Below, piece by piece: positions 1 to 6,574 of a DNA stretch of 20,567 bases (position 1 is its first letter; the number at the start of each line of letters is the position of its first letter). Source of the stretch: Clostridiales bacterium (GTDB lineage: Bacteria; Bacillota_A; Clostridia; Oscillospirales; Oscillospiraceae). The stretch lies in contig JALFGI010000205.1 in assembly GCA_022777455.1 (NCBI GenBank), positions 1 through 20,567 of the forward strand, given 5' to 3'. Below the pieces are notes generated by a model. The model searched no databases and was not told the origin of the DNA. It saw nothing but the letters and a program-made list of their open reading frames with translations. The translations under genes and the position numbers were made by a program.

Positions 1-1
1 G

Positions 2-259
2 AAGAAGGCCGCCAAGGCCGCCGGAGACAAGAATATGGAGCTGGTGGCGGTAAAAGAGCTGCTGGGCCTCACCGGCTACATTCGCGGCGGCTGCAGTCCC
101 GTGGGAATGAAGAAGAAATATCCCACCTTCCTGGACGAAACCTGCGAGCTGTGGGAGGAAATCGCCGTTTCCGCCGGAGCCAGAGGGCACCAGATGATCC
201 TGCCGCCTCTGGAACTTGCGGAGCTGGTGGGCGCGAAACTGTCAGATTTAATTGTATAG
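2..259 (+). CDS. ybaK: Cys-tRNA(Pro)/Cys-tRNA(Cys) deacylase, YbaK/EbsC type (5' end outside window)
   Basis: This is the C-terminal part of a YbaK/EbsC-type aminoacyl-tRNA deacylase, a cytoplasmic enzyme that hydrolyses mischarged tRNA, typically Cys-tRNA(Pro) made by prolyl-tRNA synthetase. The reading frame is open from base 2 (reading KKAAKAAGDKN before the first internal ATG at 35), so the true start is upstream of the window. The visible stretch GYIRGGCSPVGMKKKYP is the hallmark motif of the family, followed by the usual C-terminal LPPLELAELVGAKLSDL. It stops at TAG 257-259, 14 bases before the TSCPD gene, so the two are probably co-transcribed. The family call is firm from the motif; exact substrate specificity is inferred. 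Confidence 0.9.
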   Translation, partial: KKAAKAAGDKNMELVAVKELLGLTGYIRGGCSPVGMKKKYPTFLDETCELWEEIAVSAGARGHQMILPPLELAELVGAKLSDLIV

Positions 260-273
260 AAAGGAAAATTGCA

Positions 274-522
274 ATGTACGAATACAAAACCAAGGGCACC
301 TGCTCTCAGATGATCTACTTTGACATCGAGGACAACAAGGTGAAAAACGTCCAGTTTCTGGGCGGCTGCAACGGCAACCTGAAGGGAATCGGCGCACTGG
401 TGGAAGGCATGAACGTCGACGATGTAATCTCCCGTCTGGAAGGCACGAGATGTGGCATGAAGTCCACCTCCTGCCCCGATCAGCTGGCCAAGGCTTTGAA
501 AGAGGCAAAAACCCAGGCTTAA
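274..522 (+). CDS. TSCPD domain small protein (TIGR03905-like)
   Basis: An 82-residue protein with the sequence T-S-C-P-D near its C-terminus, which names the TSCPD domain. Other conserved features of the stand-alone form are visible: MYEYKTKGTCSQ at the start, FLGGCNGNLKGI in the middle and GTRCGMKSTSCPDQL at the end. Cysteines at about positions 10, 32, 57 and 64 could bind metal. In larger proteins the domain is found at the C-terminus of class II ribonucleotide reductases; the function of the free-standing version is not established. The start at 274 is chosen because AGAAAGGA lies just upstream and because the family begins here; an earlier in-frame ATG at 151 would run through ybaK. It is the last gene before a terminator. 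Confidence 0.9.
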   Translation: MYEYKTKGTCSQMIYFDIEDNKVKNVQFLGGCNGNLKGIGALVEGMNVDDVISRLEGTRCGMKSTSCPDQLAKALKEAKTQA

Positions 523-541
523 CCTTTCAATAGGAAAGACA

Positions 542-575
542 TTCCCCCGGAAGTCATTCCGGGGGAAATTTATAT
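542..575 (+). terminator. Perfect 11-bp hairpin terminator, probably bidirectional
   Basis: TTCCCCCGGAA (542-552) pairs perfectly with TTCCGGGGGAA (557-567) around the loop GTCA, followed by an AT-rich tail ATTTATATATG. It sits between two convergent genes (stop at 522 on +, stop at 615 on -), so it may end transcripts from both sides. The U-run is weak on either strand, but the stem is very stable. Confidence 0.8.
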
Positions 576-614
576 ATGTGGGAGAATGCTACGTTTCAGG
601 AAACGCTCAAATGA

Positions 615-1841
615 TCAGTCTTCCACACTGTGGCTCGAAACATGCATAACGTTTTTCTGGTAGGCAGCAATGCCGGCGGCAAGAACTTCCATGGCCCGCT
701 CCAGATCCTGCTGCTTCAGCACATAGGCAATTCGGACCTCATTGATACCCTTGCCGGGAGTTTCGTAGAAGGGAGCACCAGGGGCAAACATAACGGTATC
801 ACCGTTGTCATCGAACTCCTCCAGCAGCCAACGCTGGAATTTATCGGAATCATCCACCGGCAGACTGGCCATCACGTAGAAAGCACCCATGGGTTCCTCT
901 ACAACGACACCGGGAATGCTGCGCAGACCGGCGATAACGGTATCTCTGCGACGGCGGTATTCGGCTTTGCTTCTGCGGAAGAAATCGGGGTCCACAGAAT
1001 ACAGGGCAGCAGCACCCAGCTGGTCAATGGTAGCAACAGCCAAACGGGACTGGCAGAATTTCAGGATTGCCTGCTGCAGTTCCTTGTTTTTGGTAATCAC
1101 TGCACCCACGCGGGCACCACAGGCAGAGAAACGCTTGGAGACGGAATCGATAATCACCAGGTTGTCCTGAATGTCATCGAACCGGGCCATCGTGGGAACG
1201 CCGAATTTATCGTCATAACAGAATTCCCGGTAGACCTCGTCACAGATCAGGTACAGGTCATGTTCCTTGGCGATATCGGCAATCATTCGCATTTCATCCT
1301 GATTCAGCACCACGCCGGTGGGGTTTCCGGGATTGGTAATCAGGATGGCTCGCGTGTTGCGGGTGATCTGGCTTTCAATCCGCTCCCGCTGGGCGTAGCG
1401 ATATCCCTCCCAGGGATTGGTGGGCAAGGCACGGATAACACCGCCCGCTGCATGGACAAAGGTGGTGTAGTTGGGGTAATAAGGCTCGGGAATAATCACT
1501 TCGGTGTAAGGGTCCAGAATGCTCAGACAGGTCAGCAGCAGTGCTTCGCTGCCGCCGGTGGTAATCAAAATATCGTTGGACTCCAGGCTCACGCCCAGAC
1601 CTGCATAATACTTGCGGATGGCATCGATCAGCAGGGGGTTTCCGGGAGAAGCATCATAGGCCAGGGTTTTTTCATTGAAATTCCGGATGGTTTCTGCATA
1701 GGCAGAAGGGGTTTCCAGATCGGGCTGGCCGATGTTCAGGTGATAGATCTTCTTGCCGCTTTTTTGAGCTGCCACTGCCAGCGGATGGAACTTCCGCATG
1801 GGAGAGGGCTCGCAGCGATTGGCATTGATGGAAATTTGCAT
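615..1841 (-). CDS. PLP-dependent class I/II aminotransferase (AspB/AlaA-like)
   Basis: A 408-residue fold-type I aminotransferase of the aspartate/alanine aminotransferase superfamily; it moves an amino group between an amino acid and a 2-oxoacid in the cytoplasm. Visible motifs: TTGGSEA near residue 95-100 for cofactor phosphate contact, NPGNPTG at 170-176, DEVY at 201-204 with the PLP-ring Asp, and SVSKRFSACGARVG with the likely Schiff-base Lys at 236 and the phosphate-contacting Arg at 244. The start at 1841 is preferred because GGAGGT lies five bases upstream and the family begins near MQISINANR; a 94-residue upstream extension in the same frame only overlaps the symporter gene. The symporter stop codon (1844) is two bases before this ATG, implying translational coupling. 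Substrate is inferred, perhaps alanine given the neighbour. Confidence 0.9.
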   Translation of the reverse strand: MQISINANRCEPSPMRKFHPLAVAAQKSGKKIYHLNIGQPDLETPSAYAETIRNFNEKTLAYDASPGNPLLIDAIRKYYAGLGVSLESNDILITTGGSEALLLTCLSILDPYTEVIIPEPYYPNYTTFVHAAGGVIRALPTNPWEGYRYAQRERIESQITRNTRAILITNPGNPTGVVLNQDEMRMIADIAKEHDLYLICDEVYREFCYDDKFGVPTMARFDDIQDNLVIIDSVSKRFSACGARVGAVITKNKELQQAILKFCQSRLAVATIDQLGAAALYSVDPDFFRRSKAEYRRRRDTVIAGLRSIPGVVVEEPMGAFYVMASLPVDDSDKFQRWLLEEFDDNGDTVMFAPGAPFYETPGKGINEVRIAYVLKQQDLERAMEVLAAGIAAYQKNVMHVSSHSVED

Positions 1842-1843
1842 AT

Positions 1844-3196
1844 TTACCTCCGATTGTATATGGATACTCCAGATTGATAGGAAATTGTAAGCGTACGCAG
1901 CTCCGGGCTGAGAATAATCAACGTCAAAAGATTTGGCAGTGCCATAAGACCGTTGAGAATCTCGGCCATGCGCCAGACCTGCGGTGTTTTCATAACTGCG
2001 CCAAAAACCACCGCCCCTGTTTGCAACAGGAAAAAGATAGGAGCCACTTTTCTGCCAAATACAAATTGCGTACACCGAAGCCCATAAAAGCTCCAGCCAA
2101 GAATTGTAGCATAGGCAAAGCAAGAAAGGAAAACAGAAACAAGTATTTTCCCAAAACAGCTATAGACTGCGGAAAACGCTTCGGTTGTCAGATTTGCACC
2201 AACATCCACTCCGTACGAAATGGGAACTCCGCTGCAAAGAATGACCAATGCGGTGAGGGTGCAGATGACGAAGGTATCCAGAAATACCTCCAGCAGCCCC
2301 ATCATCCCCTGCTCCACCGGGTGAGATACATTGGCACCGGCGTGGGCAATGGAAGCAGTACCCATTCCGGCTTCATGGGTGAAGACTCCCCTGCTGCAGC
2401 CTGTTTGAACTGCTTTCATCGCGGAACCGATCATTCCACCGGTTACTGCTTTTGGAGAAAAAGCACCTTCAAAAATGTCCCGCAGAGCCTTTGGCAGGAA
2501 AGAAGCTTTGCATATCAAAAAGAGGACACAAAGCACCACATAGATGCTTGCGGCATAGGGAATCAGCTTTTCGGCAATTTTGCCTATGGAATCGGCACCC
2601 TTCAAAAAAGCCAGGCCGACAAGAACCATCAGCACCAGACCCAGTGCCAGTGGGGAAAAAGACCGCTCCGGAACAATACTCCGAACACCGGAGACAATGG
2701 CATTGACCTGAGTCAGATTTCCTACGCCAAAGCTGGCGAGGGCACCACAGATGCTGTATAGATATGCCAGAGGAAGCCAGCGCTTTGACAGGCGGGAGCG
2801 AATCATATACATGGTTCCGCCTACAATCTCACCATTGGACTTTTCACGGAAATGGACAGCCAGCGATGCTTCTGCGAATTTCACCGCCATGCCAAAAAAA
2901 GCAAACACCAGCATCCAGAATACAGCACCGGGACCACCCAGACAAATCGCACCTGCTATACCCACCAGATTGCCGGTACCCACCGTGGCGGCCAGTGCCG
3001 TACACAGGGCTCGGAAGGGAGAAACGCCTCCGTCACCGGCAGGAGTAATGTGGAAAAAGCGGCGAACCGCCTGAGGAAAAAGCCGCAGCTGAACGCATCG
3101 GGTGCAAATCGTCAGCCATACCCCAACGCCAAGAATCAGAACCAGCATGGGAGTACCCCACAGCAATTCATACAGGCAATCCAGAACGTTTGTCAT
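1844..3196 (-). CDS. Alanine/glycine:cation (sodium) symporter, AgcS family
   Basis: A 450-residue integral membrane protein of the AgcS family, which imports alanine or glycine together with Na+ or H+. The protein is strongly hydrophobic with roughly ten or eleven membrane segments. Typical family stretches are visible: TALAATVGTGNLVGIAGA (residues about 66-83), GGPGAVFWMLVFAFFGMAVKFAE (about 88-110), and GCSRGVFTHEAGMGTASIAHA (about 270-290), the signature with the conserved S/NE and GMG residues. Length is normal for the family. AGGAGG lies six bases before ATG 3196. It is the first gene of a two-gene operon with the aminotransferase, whose ribosome binding site lies inside the 3' end of this gene. 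Pairing an alanine transporter with an aminotransferase suggests amino-acid uptake and deamination, which is inference. Confidence 0.92.
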   Translation of the reverse strand: MTNVLDCLYELLWGTPMLVLILGVGVWLTICTRCVQLRLFPQAVRRFFHITPAGDGGVSPFRALCTALAATVGTGNLVGIAGAICLGGPGAVFWMLVFAFFGMAVKFAEASLAVHFREKSNGEIVGGTMYMIRSRLSKRWLPLAYLYSICGALASFGVGNLTQVNAIVSGVRSIVPERSFSPLALGLVLMVLVGLAFLKGADSIGKIAEKLIPYAASIYVVLCVLFLICKASFLPKALRDIFEGAFSPKAVTGGMIGSAMKAVQTGCSRGVFTHEAGMGTASIAHAGANVSHPVEQGMMGLLEVFLDTFVICTLTALVILCSGVPISYGVDVGANLTTEAFSAVYSCFGKILVSVFLSCFAYATILGWSFYGLRCTQFVFGRKVAPIFFLLQTGAVVFGAVMKTPQVWRMAEILNGLMALPNLLTLIILSPELRTLTISYQSGVSIYNRR

Positions 3197-3260
3197 ACGT
3201 GTCCTCCTAGCATATCACTTTTCCGTGGAAACTGCAAGAAAAAAATCTTAAAAATGAGAA

Positions 3261-3291
3261 AAAAGCAGCCTCCTTTTCGGAGACTGCTTTT
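3261..3291 (-). terminator. Terminator after the truA/arsC-like run
   Basis: AAAAGCAG (3261-3268) pairs with CTGCTTTT (3284-3291), and CTCC (3270-3273) with GGAG (3279-3282), with one mismatch between the two helices and a five-base loop. On the minus strand the stem is followed by TTTTTTC, giving a good U-run just after the stop codon at 3308. It separates this run from agcS. Confidence 0.85.
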
Positions 3292-3307
3292 GCGGATGGC
3301 TATTCAA

Positions 3308-3649
3308 TTATTCCCAGGTTGCCCACACTTCCGGGCAGAAACCCACTGTTGCTTGTTTTCCATTGCGAACGACTGGTGTTTTCATCAGACTGGGATCGTC
3401 GAAAACCTTGTCCTCTTTGGCTCTGGAGTCATCCATGTACTTCATGTTGGTGATTTCCTGGGACTTTCCGGTCCAGTCAATGAGGTTATCAATGCCGCCC
3501 ACAGCCCGTACCACACTGTCAAATTCCTTGCCGGACATTCCATAGCGGAGAAGGTCAATGGACTGATATTTAATCCGGCGTTCCTTGAAGTAGCGTTCGG
3601 CCTTCTTGGTGTCAAAGCATTTGCTTTTTCCGAAAATCTGAATGTTCAA
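3308..3649 (-). CDS. ArsC/Spx/YffB-family thioredoxin-fold protein
   Basis: A 113-residue protein of the ArsC (arsenate reductase)-like family, which includes glutaredoxin-like reductases and the Spx regulators. It begins MNIQIFGKSKCFDTKKAERYF: the active-site position reads C-F-D-T, with a single Cys instead of the CxxC used by Spx. The C-terminal block SLMKTPVVRNGKQATVGF contains the family cis-Pro and the following Arg. True arsenate activity is uncertain; many clostridial proteins of this type have no known substrate. The start is a TTG at 3649, chosen because GGAGGT lies six bases upstream and the alignment begins there; the longer ATG-started frame would extend into truA. The TTG overlaps the truA stop (TTGA), indicating coupled translation. 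A terminator follows. Confidence 0.85.
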   Translation of the reverse strand: MNIQIFGKSKCFDTKKAERYFKERRIKYQSIDLLRYGMSGKEFDSVVRAVGGIDNLIDWTGKSQEITNMKYMDDSRAKEDKVFDDPSLMKTPVVRNGKQATVGFCPEVWATWE

Positions 3650-4380
3650 TATTCTACCTCCATCAGGCACAAGCCCTGGGGCGGTGCCAGAAATCCCGCC
3701 TTGCACCGTTGGGCGGAAAATAAGGAAGGGATGCTCTCAGAGGTGCGCTCTCCCCTTCCCACTTCGATCAATGTACCTGCAATAATACGCATCATGTTGT
3801 AGAGAAATCCATCCGCTGTGACAGTAATCCGAATTTCACTTCCATCCCGTTCCACGGAAAGAGCATAAATTTCCCGCAGGGTGGATTTTTTTATCTTTGC
3901 CCTGGAGCAGAAAGCTGCGAAATCATGTTCTCCCACCAGATGTTGCCCGGCATGGTTCATGGCATCCACATCCAGCGTTTCCGGGAAAACGGTCACATAC
4001 CGGCGTTGGAAAACACAGGGAGCATTGCTGTTCCAAATGCGATAGCAGTAGGTTTTCCGTTTGGCATTCAGTCTGGCATGAAAGCGTGGAGCTGCTTCTT
4101 TACAGGAATATATGCCGATGTCCTCGGGAAGATACCTGCGAAGCTGTTCCAGGATCTCCGCCGGCGGCATGGTGTTTTCGCAGTGAAAGGATGCTACCTG
4201 ACCCAGGGCGTGGACACCGGCATCCGTTCGGCCGCTGCCGCAGATTTCAATGGGTTCTTCCAAAATCCGGCTAAGCGCCTGTTCCAGCTTGCCCTGGATG
4301 GTATTGCTTTCCCCGGGCAAGCGCTGCCAGCCGCGGTAACGGGTGCCGTCATAGCAGAGATCAAGCCGCAGATTCCTCAT
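3646..4380 (-). CDS. truA: tRNA pseudouridine(38-40) synthase TruA
   Basis: A 244-residue TruA, which converts uridines 38, 39 and 40 of the tRNA anticodon arm to pseudouridine. The catalytic motif CGSGRTDAGVHALGQVASF is intact with the nucleophilic Asp at residue 53. N-terminal YDGTRYRGWQRLPGESNTIQ and C-terminal DGFLYNMMRIIAGTLIEVGRG are also canonical. Length matches the family. The ATG at 4380 follows GAGAGAGGAACTGGAAGAAT. It lies inside the 3' end of an overlapping 42-residue gene, and its own stop codon overlaps the start of the ArsC-like gene, so it is embedded in a tightly coupled run. No sign of decay. Confidence 0.96.
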   Translation of the reverse strand: MRNLRLDLCYDGTRYRGWQRLPGESNTIQGKLEQALSRILEEPIEICGSGRTDAGVHALGQVASFHCENTMPPAEILEQLRRYLPEDIGIYSCKEAAPRFHARLNAKRKTYCYRIWNSNAPCVFQRRYVTVFPETLDVDAMNHAGQHLVGEHDFAAFCSRAKIKKSTLREIYALSVERDGSEIRITVTADGFLYNMMRIIAGTLIEVGRGERTSESIPSLFSAQRCKAGFLAPPQGLCLMEVEY

Positions 4381-4489
4381 ATTCTTCCAGTTCCTCTCTC
4401 GCTTCCCGTTCGGTATCTGCCGAGAACAGAAATTTTCCGTTTTTGTCGTATACCATCACATGTCCATGGACATAACGCATAGAGAACAT
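4361..4489 (-). CDS. Small conserved-looking hypothetical protein (42 aa) overlapping truA
   Basis: A short frame between the hydrolase and truA encodes a 42-residue protein beginning MFSMRYVHGHVMVYDKNG and ending in a strongly acidic, probably helical tail (DTEREAREELEEYEESAA). The composition, an aromatic beta-like N-half followed by a charged helix, looks like a real small protein, and I recall similar short proteins (VHGHV...YD..G.FLFSADTE) from related Clostridia, though I cannot confirm this here. AAAGG sits nine bases before ATG 4489; a second ATG at 4495 would add two residues but is only three bases from AAAGG. Its 3' end overlaps truA by 20 bases in another frame, which suggests coupled translation. 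Function unknown. A competing 81-residue frame (4377-4622) looks spurious. Confidence 0.7.
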   Translation of the reverse strand: MFSMRYVHGHVMVYDKNGKFLFSADTEREAREELEEYEESAA

Positions 4490-4557
4490 TTCCATCAGCC
4501 TTTCGTTTGTCGATGGCTAAAGCATAGGAAATGTTATGTCCAATAATTCGGACAGAT

Positions 4558-5478
4558 TCAGAAGATCTTCTGATTAAGCCAGGAAGATACATCTTCATAC
4601 ACTTCTTCCCGGTTGATTTCATTGAGTATCTCGTGTCGTCCGAGAGGATACAGCTTGCAGGTTACGTCTGTCATCCCCGCTTCGCGGAAGGCTTTCGAGC
4701 ATTGAAGCACGCCCTTTCCGTAGCTGCCCACCGGATCATCCCCACCGGCAATGAACAGCACCGGAAGATCCTTTTTCATCGCGGAAAGCGTATCCGGCTT
4801 CTGGATAAAGCGAATGCCTTTCAGCATTTCCCGCATCAGTCCGCCGGTGGGCGTAAAGCCACACAGCGGGTTGGCCAAATAATCATCCACAATTTTGGAA
4901 TCCCGGGTCAGCCAGTCGTAGGGCGTTCTGGGGTGCTCCACTTTTTTGTTGTAGTTCGCAAAGACCAGCTTTTCCAGCGCCTTGCTGGGCTTTTCTTCTC
5001 CCTGTTTTTTGCAGACTGCCTGGCATATGGCAATGCCGGAGTTCAGCATTGCTCTGGGCTGCCAACCGGTGCCGCAAACAATAGCAGCGGAAATGCCGCT
5101 GTCGGGGTATTTGCACAGGATGGTTCGGGTCATGAACGAGCCCATGGAGTGCCCAAAGAGCACATAGGGAAGGTTCGGGAATTCCTGGCGGGTGCTTGTC
5201 AGCAGCTGATAGCTATCCTCCACGGCGGTAAACCAGCCGCCGTGGAAATATCCCTGAATTCCCTTGCCGTTGATGGACTTTCCATGGCCCATGTGATCCT
5301 CCGCTACCACCAAATATCCCAAGCGGTTCAGGTACTGGGTAAATCCATCGTAACGTTCCACAAATTCCGCAATACCATGGATAATTTGCACAATGGCAAC
5401 CGGAGGTTGCTCCGGTATCCAACGACAGCCGTGGATTTTTCCGGCACCCTTGGATTCATAGTAAAAATCAGTTCGCAT
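4558..5478 (-). CDS. Alpha/beta hydrolase, lysophospholipase/monoacylglycerol lipase type
   Basis: A 306-residue serine hydrolase of the lysophospholipase (Hydrolase_4, PldB-like) group. The nucleophile elbow is GHSMG with Ser 111; the likely acid is Asp 248 in GGDDPVG and the base His 282 in PLGRHE. The oxyanion-side motif HGIAEFVERYDGF (about 34-46) and DHMGHGKS (about 61-68) are typical. No signal peptide is seen, so it is probably cytoplasmic and acts on lysophospholipids or monoacylglycerols; the substrate is inferred from the family. The start at 5478 follows GGAG that lies in the stop region of the copZ-like gene six bases upstream, so the two are co-transcribed even though their roles have no obvious link. 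Confidence 0.88.
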   Translation of the reverse strand: MRTDFYYESKGAGKIHGCRWIPEQPPVAIVQIIHGIAEFVERYDGFTQYLNRLGYLVVAEDHMGHGKSINGKGIQGYFHGGWFTAVEDSYQLLTSTRQEFPNLPYVLFGHSMGSFMTRTILCKYPDSGISAAIVCGTGWQPRAMLNSGIAICQAVCKKQGEEKPSKALEKLVFANYNKKVEHPRTPYDWLTRDSKIVDDYLANPLCGFTPTGGLMREMLKGIRFIQKPDTLSAMKKDLPVLFIAGGDDPVGSYGKGVLQCSKAFREAGMTDVTCKLYPLGRHEILNEINREEVYEDVSSWLNQKIF

Positions 5479-5484
5479 AGCTTT

Positions 5485-5685
5485 TTACTCCACAACGGTG
5501 TAATCTGCGTCGGTGATGGCTTGCTTCAGCGCTGCCACATCGGCGGTACCGGTGACGGTAACGGTTTTTGCTGCCAGATCCACCACGGCATCCACCGTTC
5601 CGGGGACAGCCTTGCAGACCTTCTCTACCCGGGCTTTGCAATGACTGCACATCATACCCTCTACTTTAATCACGGTTTCCATCAT
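5485..5685 (-). CDS. copZ: Heavy-metal-associated (HMA) domain protein, CopZ-like copper chaperone
   Basis: A 66-residue single HMA domain starting MMETVIKVEGMMCSHCKARVEK, with the metal-binding M-x-C-x-x-C motif (Cys 13 and Cys 16). The remaining beta-alpha-beta pattern (GTVDAVVDLAAKTVTVTG, then DVAALKQAITDADYTV) fits a complete ferredoxin-like domain of CopZ size, which normally carries Cu(I) to a P-type ATPase. The start at 5685 is set by GGAGG five bases upstream; the open frame continues further upstream (to 5886), but that part is the decayed tail of a copper ATPase and not part of this protein. The partner ATPase next door is wrecked, so the chaperone may be orphaned or may serve an ATPase elsewhere. 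Confidence 0.88.
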   Translation of the reverse strand: MMETVIKVEGMMCSHCKARVEKVCKAVPGTVDAVVDLAAKTVTVTGTADVAALKQAITDADYTVVE

Positions 5686-5778
5686 TGTTTCCTCCTTCAT
5701 GAATAATTTTTCTGACACAGGACAAGCCGTATCTTCACAAGTCCTGATGTTTTCAAGCATAAAAATCGCAGGCGCAGG

Positions 5779-6014
5779 GTTTTGTTTGATGTTTTGGATG
5801 GTGGCCTTGCTCAGGGCAATGGCGCTGTTAATCAGAACCACCTCTGCGGATTTAATGGCAATGTCCGTTCCGGCTCCGATGGTCATACGGTCATTGTTCC
5901 TGCCATCAGGTTTCCCTCTGCTGTTTCTACACCTGCAACCTGGCGGGATAGCTTTTCCACCCGCGCCGAAGAGGCATCACAGGTCATGACGGTTACTTGA
6001 AACTTTAATTTCAT
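5779..6014 (-). pseudogene. copA: Remnant of a copper-translocating P-type ATPase (copA) with a large internal deletion
   Basis: Reading from ATG 6014, the first 43 residues resemble the N-terminal HMA domain of CopA: MKLKFQVTVMTCDASSARVE, then VAGVETAEGNLMAGTMTV, ending at a stop. The metal motif is damaged (the expected GMTCxxC reads VMTCDAS, so the second Cys is lost). A different frame takes over at once with MTIGAGTDIAIKSAEVVLIN and LSKATIQNIKQN, which is the hinge and following segment that lies near the C-terminus of such ATPases. Around 600 residues between these blocks (membrane channel, DKTGT phosphorylation loop, most of the ATP domain) are absent. This is best explained by a deletion that also changed frame. 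The 5'-to-3' order is that of an intact gene. The boundary on the 3' side (5700-5779) is uncertain; that part is open but unrecognised. Confidence 0.85.
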
Positions 6015-6035
6015 CTTTGTATCACATTCATCTCT

Positions 6036-6064
6036 ATTATCTCCCATTTCAGGGGATTCGTCAA
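6036..6064 (-). promoter_or_regulatory. Promoter of the copA remnant / copZ run
   Basis: On the minus strand TTGACG (6064-6059) and GATAAT (6041-6036) are separated by 17 bases, a near-consensus sigma-70/sigma-A promoter 22 bases before the ATG of the copA remnant. The spacer contains TCCCC..TGGGA, a short inverted repeat that might be an operator (for example for a CsoR-like copper sensor), but that is only a suggestion. Confidence 0.6.
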
Positions 6065-6073
6065 CGTTTTATA

Positions 6074-6102
6074 TTGACACCATCACACACTTATGATAAT
6101 AT
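6074..6102 (+). promoter_or_regulatory. Promoter of hxlR-degV
   Basis: TTGACA (6074-6079) and TAATAT (6097-6102) are 17 bases apart on the plus strand, ahead of the HxlR gene. The -35 box is a perfect consensus. It is divergent from the minus-strand promoter at 6036-6064, with the two -35 boxes only nine bases apart. Confidence 0.65.
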
Positions 6103-6126
6103 TTTACCACGCAATGCTCAAAATGC

Positions 6127-6153
6127 AAGTATACACTATTATGTGCCATACTT
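6127..6153. promoter_or_regulatory. Inverted repeat, candidate HxlR operator
   Basis: AAGTAT (6127-6132) and ATACTT (6148-6153) form a perfect 6-bp inverted repeat with a 15-base spacer, between the predicted start of transcription and the hxlR ribosome binding site. HxlR-family proteins bind inverted repeats of about this total size near their own promoters. The link to this regulator is inferred from position. Confidence 0.4.
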
Positions 6154-6180
6154 CCCTTTTGGATACTATAGGAGGCACCC

Positions 6181-6549
6181 ATGAATACGGATGAAATATG
6201 CCCTGTCGCTGCAACCCTGAATTTGATTGGGGGAAAATACAAAGCACTGATCCTCTGGTATCTGTCCGACGGAAGAAGGCGCTTTTCCGAACTGCGGAAA
6301 ATGATTGCCACCGCCACCCCCAAAATGCTGACCCAACAGCTTCGCGAGCTGGAAGCTCAGCATTTGATTCACCGGGAAGTGTTCCCAGTTGTTCCGCCCA
6401 AGGTGGAATACTCCCTTACCGAAACGGGGCGCAGCCTGATGCCGATCCTGACAGCCATGCGGGACTGGGGTACCGAATACCTCCGTGGAAAAGATGTAGA
6501 GCCGAATTGCTTCAAGATACATTCGGAAGCCACTCACTGCTGCAAATGA
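6181..6549 (+). CDS. HxlR-family winged-helix transcriptional regulator
   Basis: A 122-residue HxlR-type regulator, a dimeric winged-helix DNA-binding protein. The family start is clear: CPVAATLNLIGGKYKALILWYL (residues 7-28) carries the conserved Cys 7 that in several members senses thiol-reactive or oxidising compounds. The recognition helix region ATPKMLTQQLRELEAQHLIHRE (about 45-66) and the wing VPPKVEYSLTETG are canonical. The C-terminal tail is unusual for its extra cysteines (NCFKIHSEATHCCK), giving three more thiols. AGGAGG lies five bases before ATG 6181. The gene is followed 25 bases later by a DegV gene in the same direction and is divergent from the copper remnant, so it may regulate either side. 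Confidence 0.92.
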   Translation: MNTDEICPVAATLNLIGGKYKALILWYLSDGRRRFSELRKMIATATPKMLTQQLRELEAQHLIHREVFPVVPPKVEYSLTETGRSLMPILTAMRDWGTEYLRGKDVEPNCFKIHSEATHCCK

Positions 6550-6574
6550 ACTGAAAACGAAAGGAATCATGTAG

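Noticed and set aside
630..1877. Long plus-strand open frame (415 codons) opposite the aminotransferase
   Set aside because: It mirrors the highly conserved aminotransferase frame and has no family motif; it is a shadow.
1874..2761. Plus-strand open frame opposite the AgcS gene
   Set aside because: The symporter on the minus strand is unmistakable; the plus-strand translation is rich in His, Gln and Asn with no recognisable domain.
3209..3237. TTGCAG-N17-TATGCT on the minus strand as promoter of agcS
   Set aside because: Transcription would begin inside the AGGAGG ribosome binding site, so the mRNA would lack it; probably chance. The real promoter was not identified.
4377..4622. 81-residue minus-strand frame before truA
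   Set aside because: It overlaps the hydrolase 3' end, has no ribosome binding site or protein-like pattern, and competes with the more convincing 42-residue frame.
5485..5886. 133-residue frame fusing a P-type ATPase tail to the HMA domain
   Set aside because: A perfect GGAGG before ATG 5685 marks the start of the HMA protein; the upstream part is the decayed copA remnant that happens to stay open.
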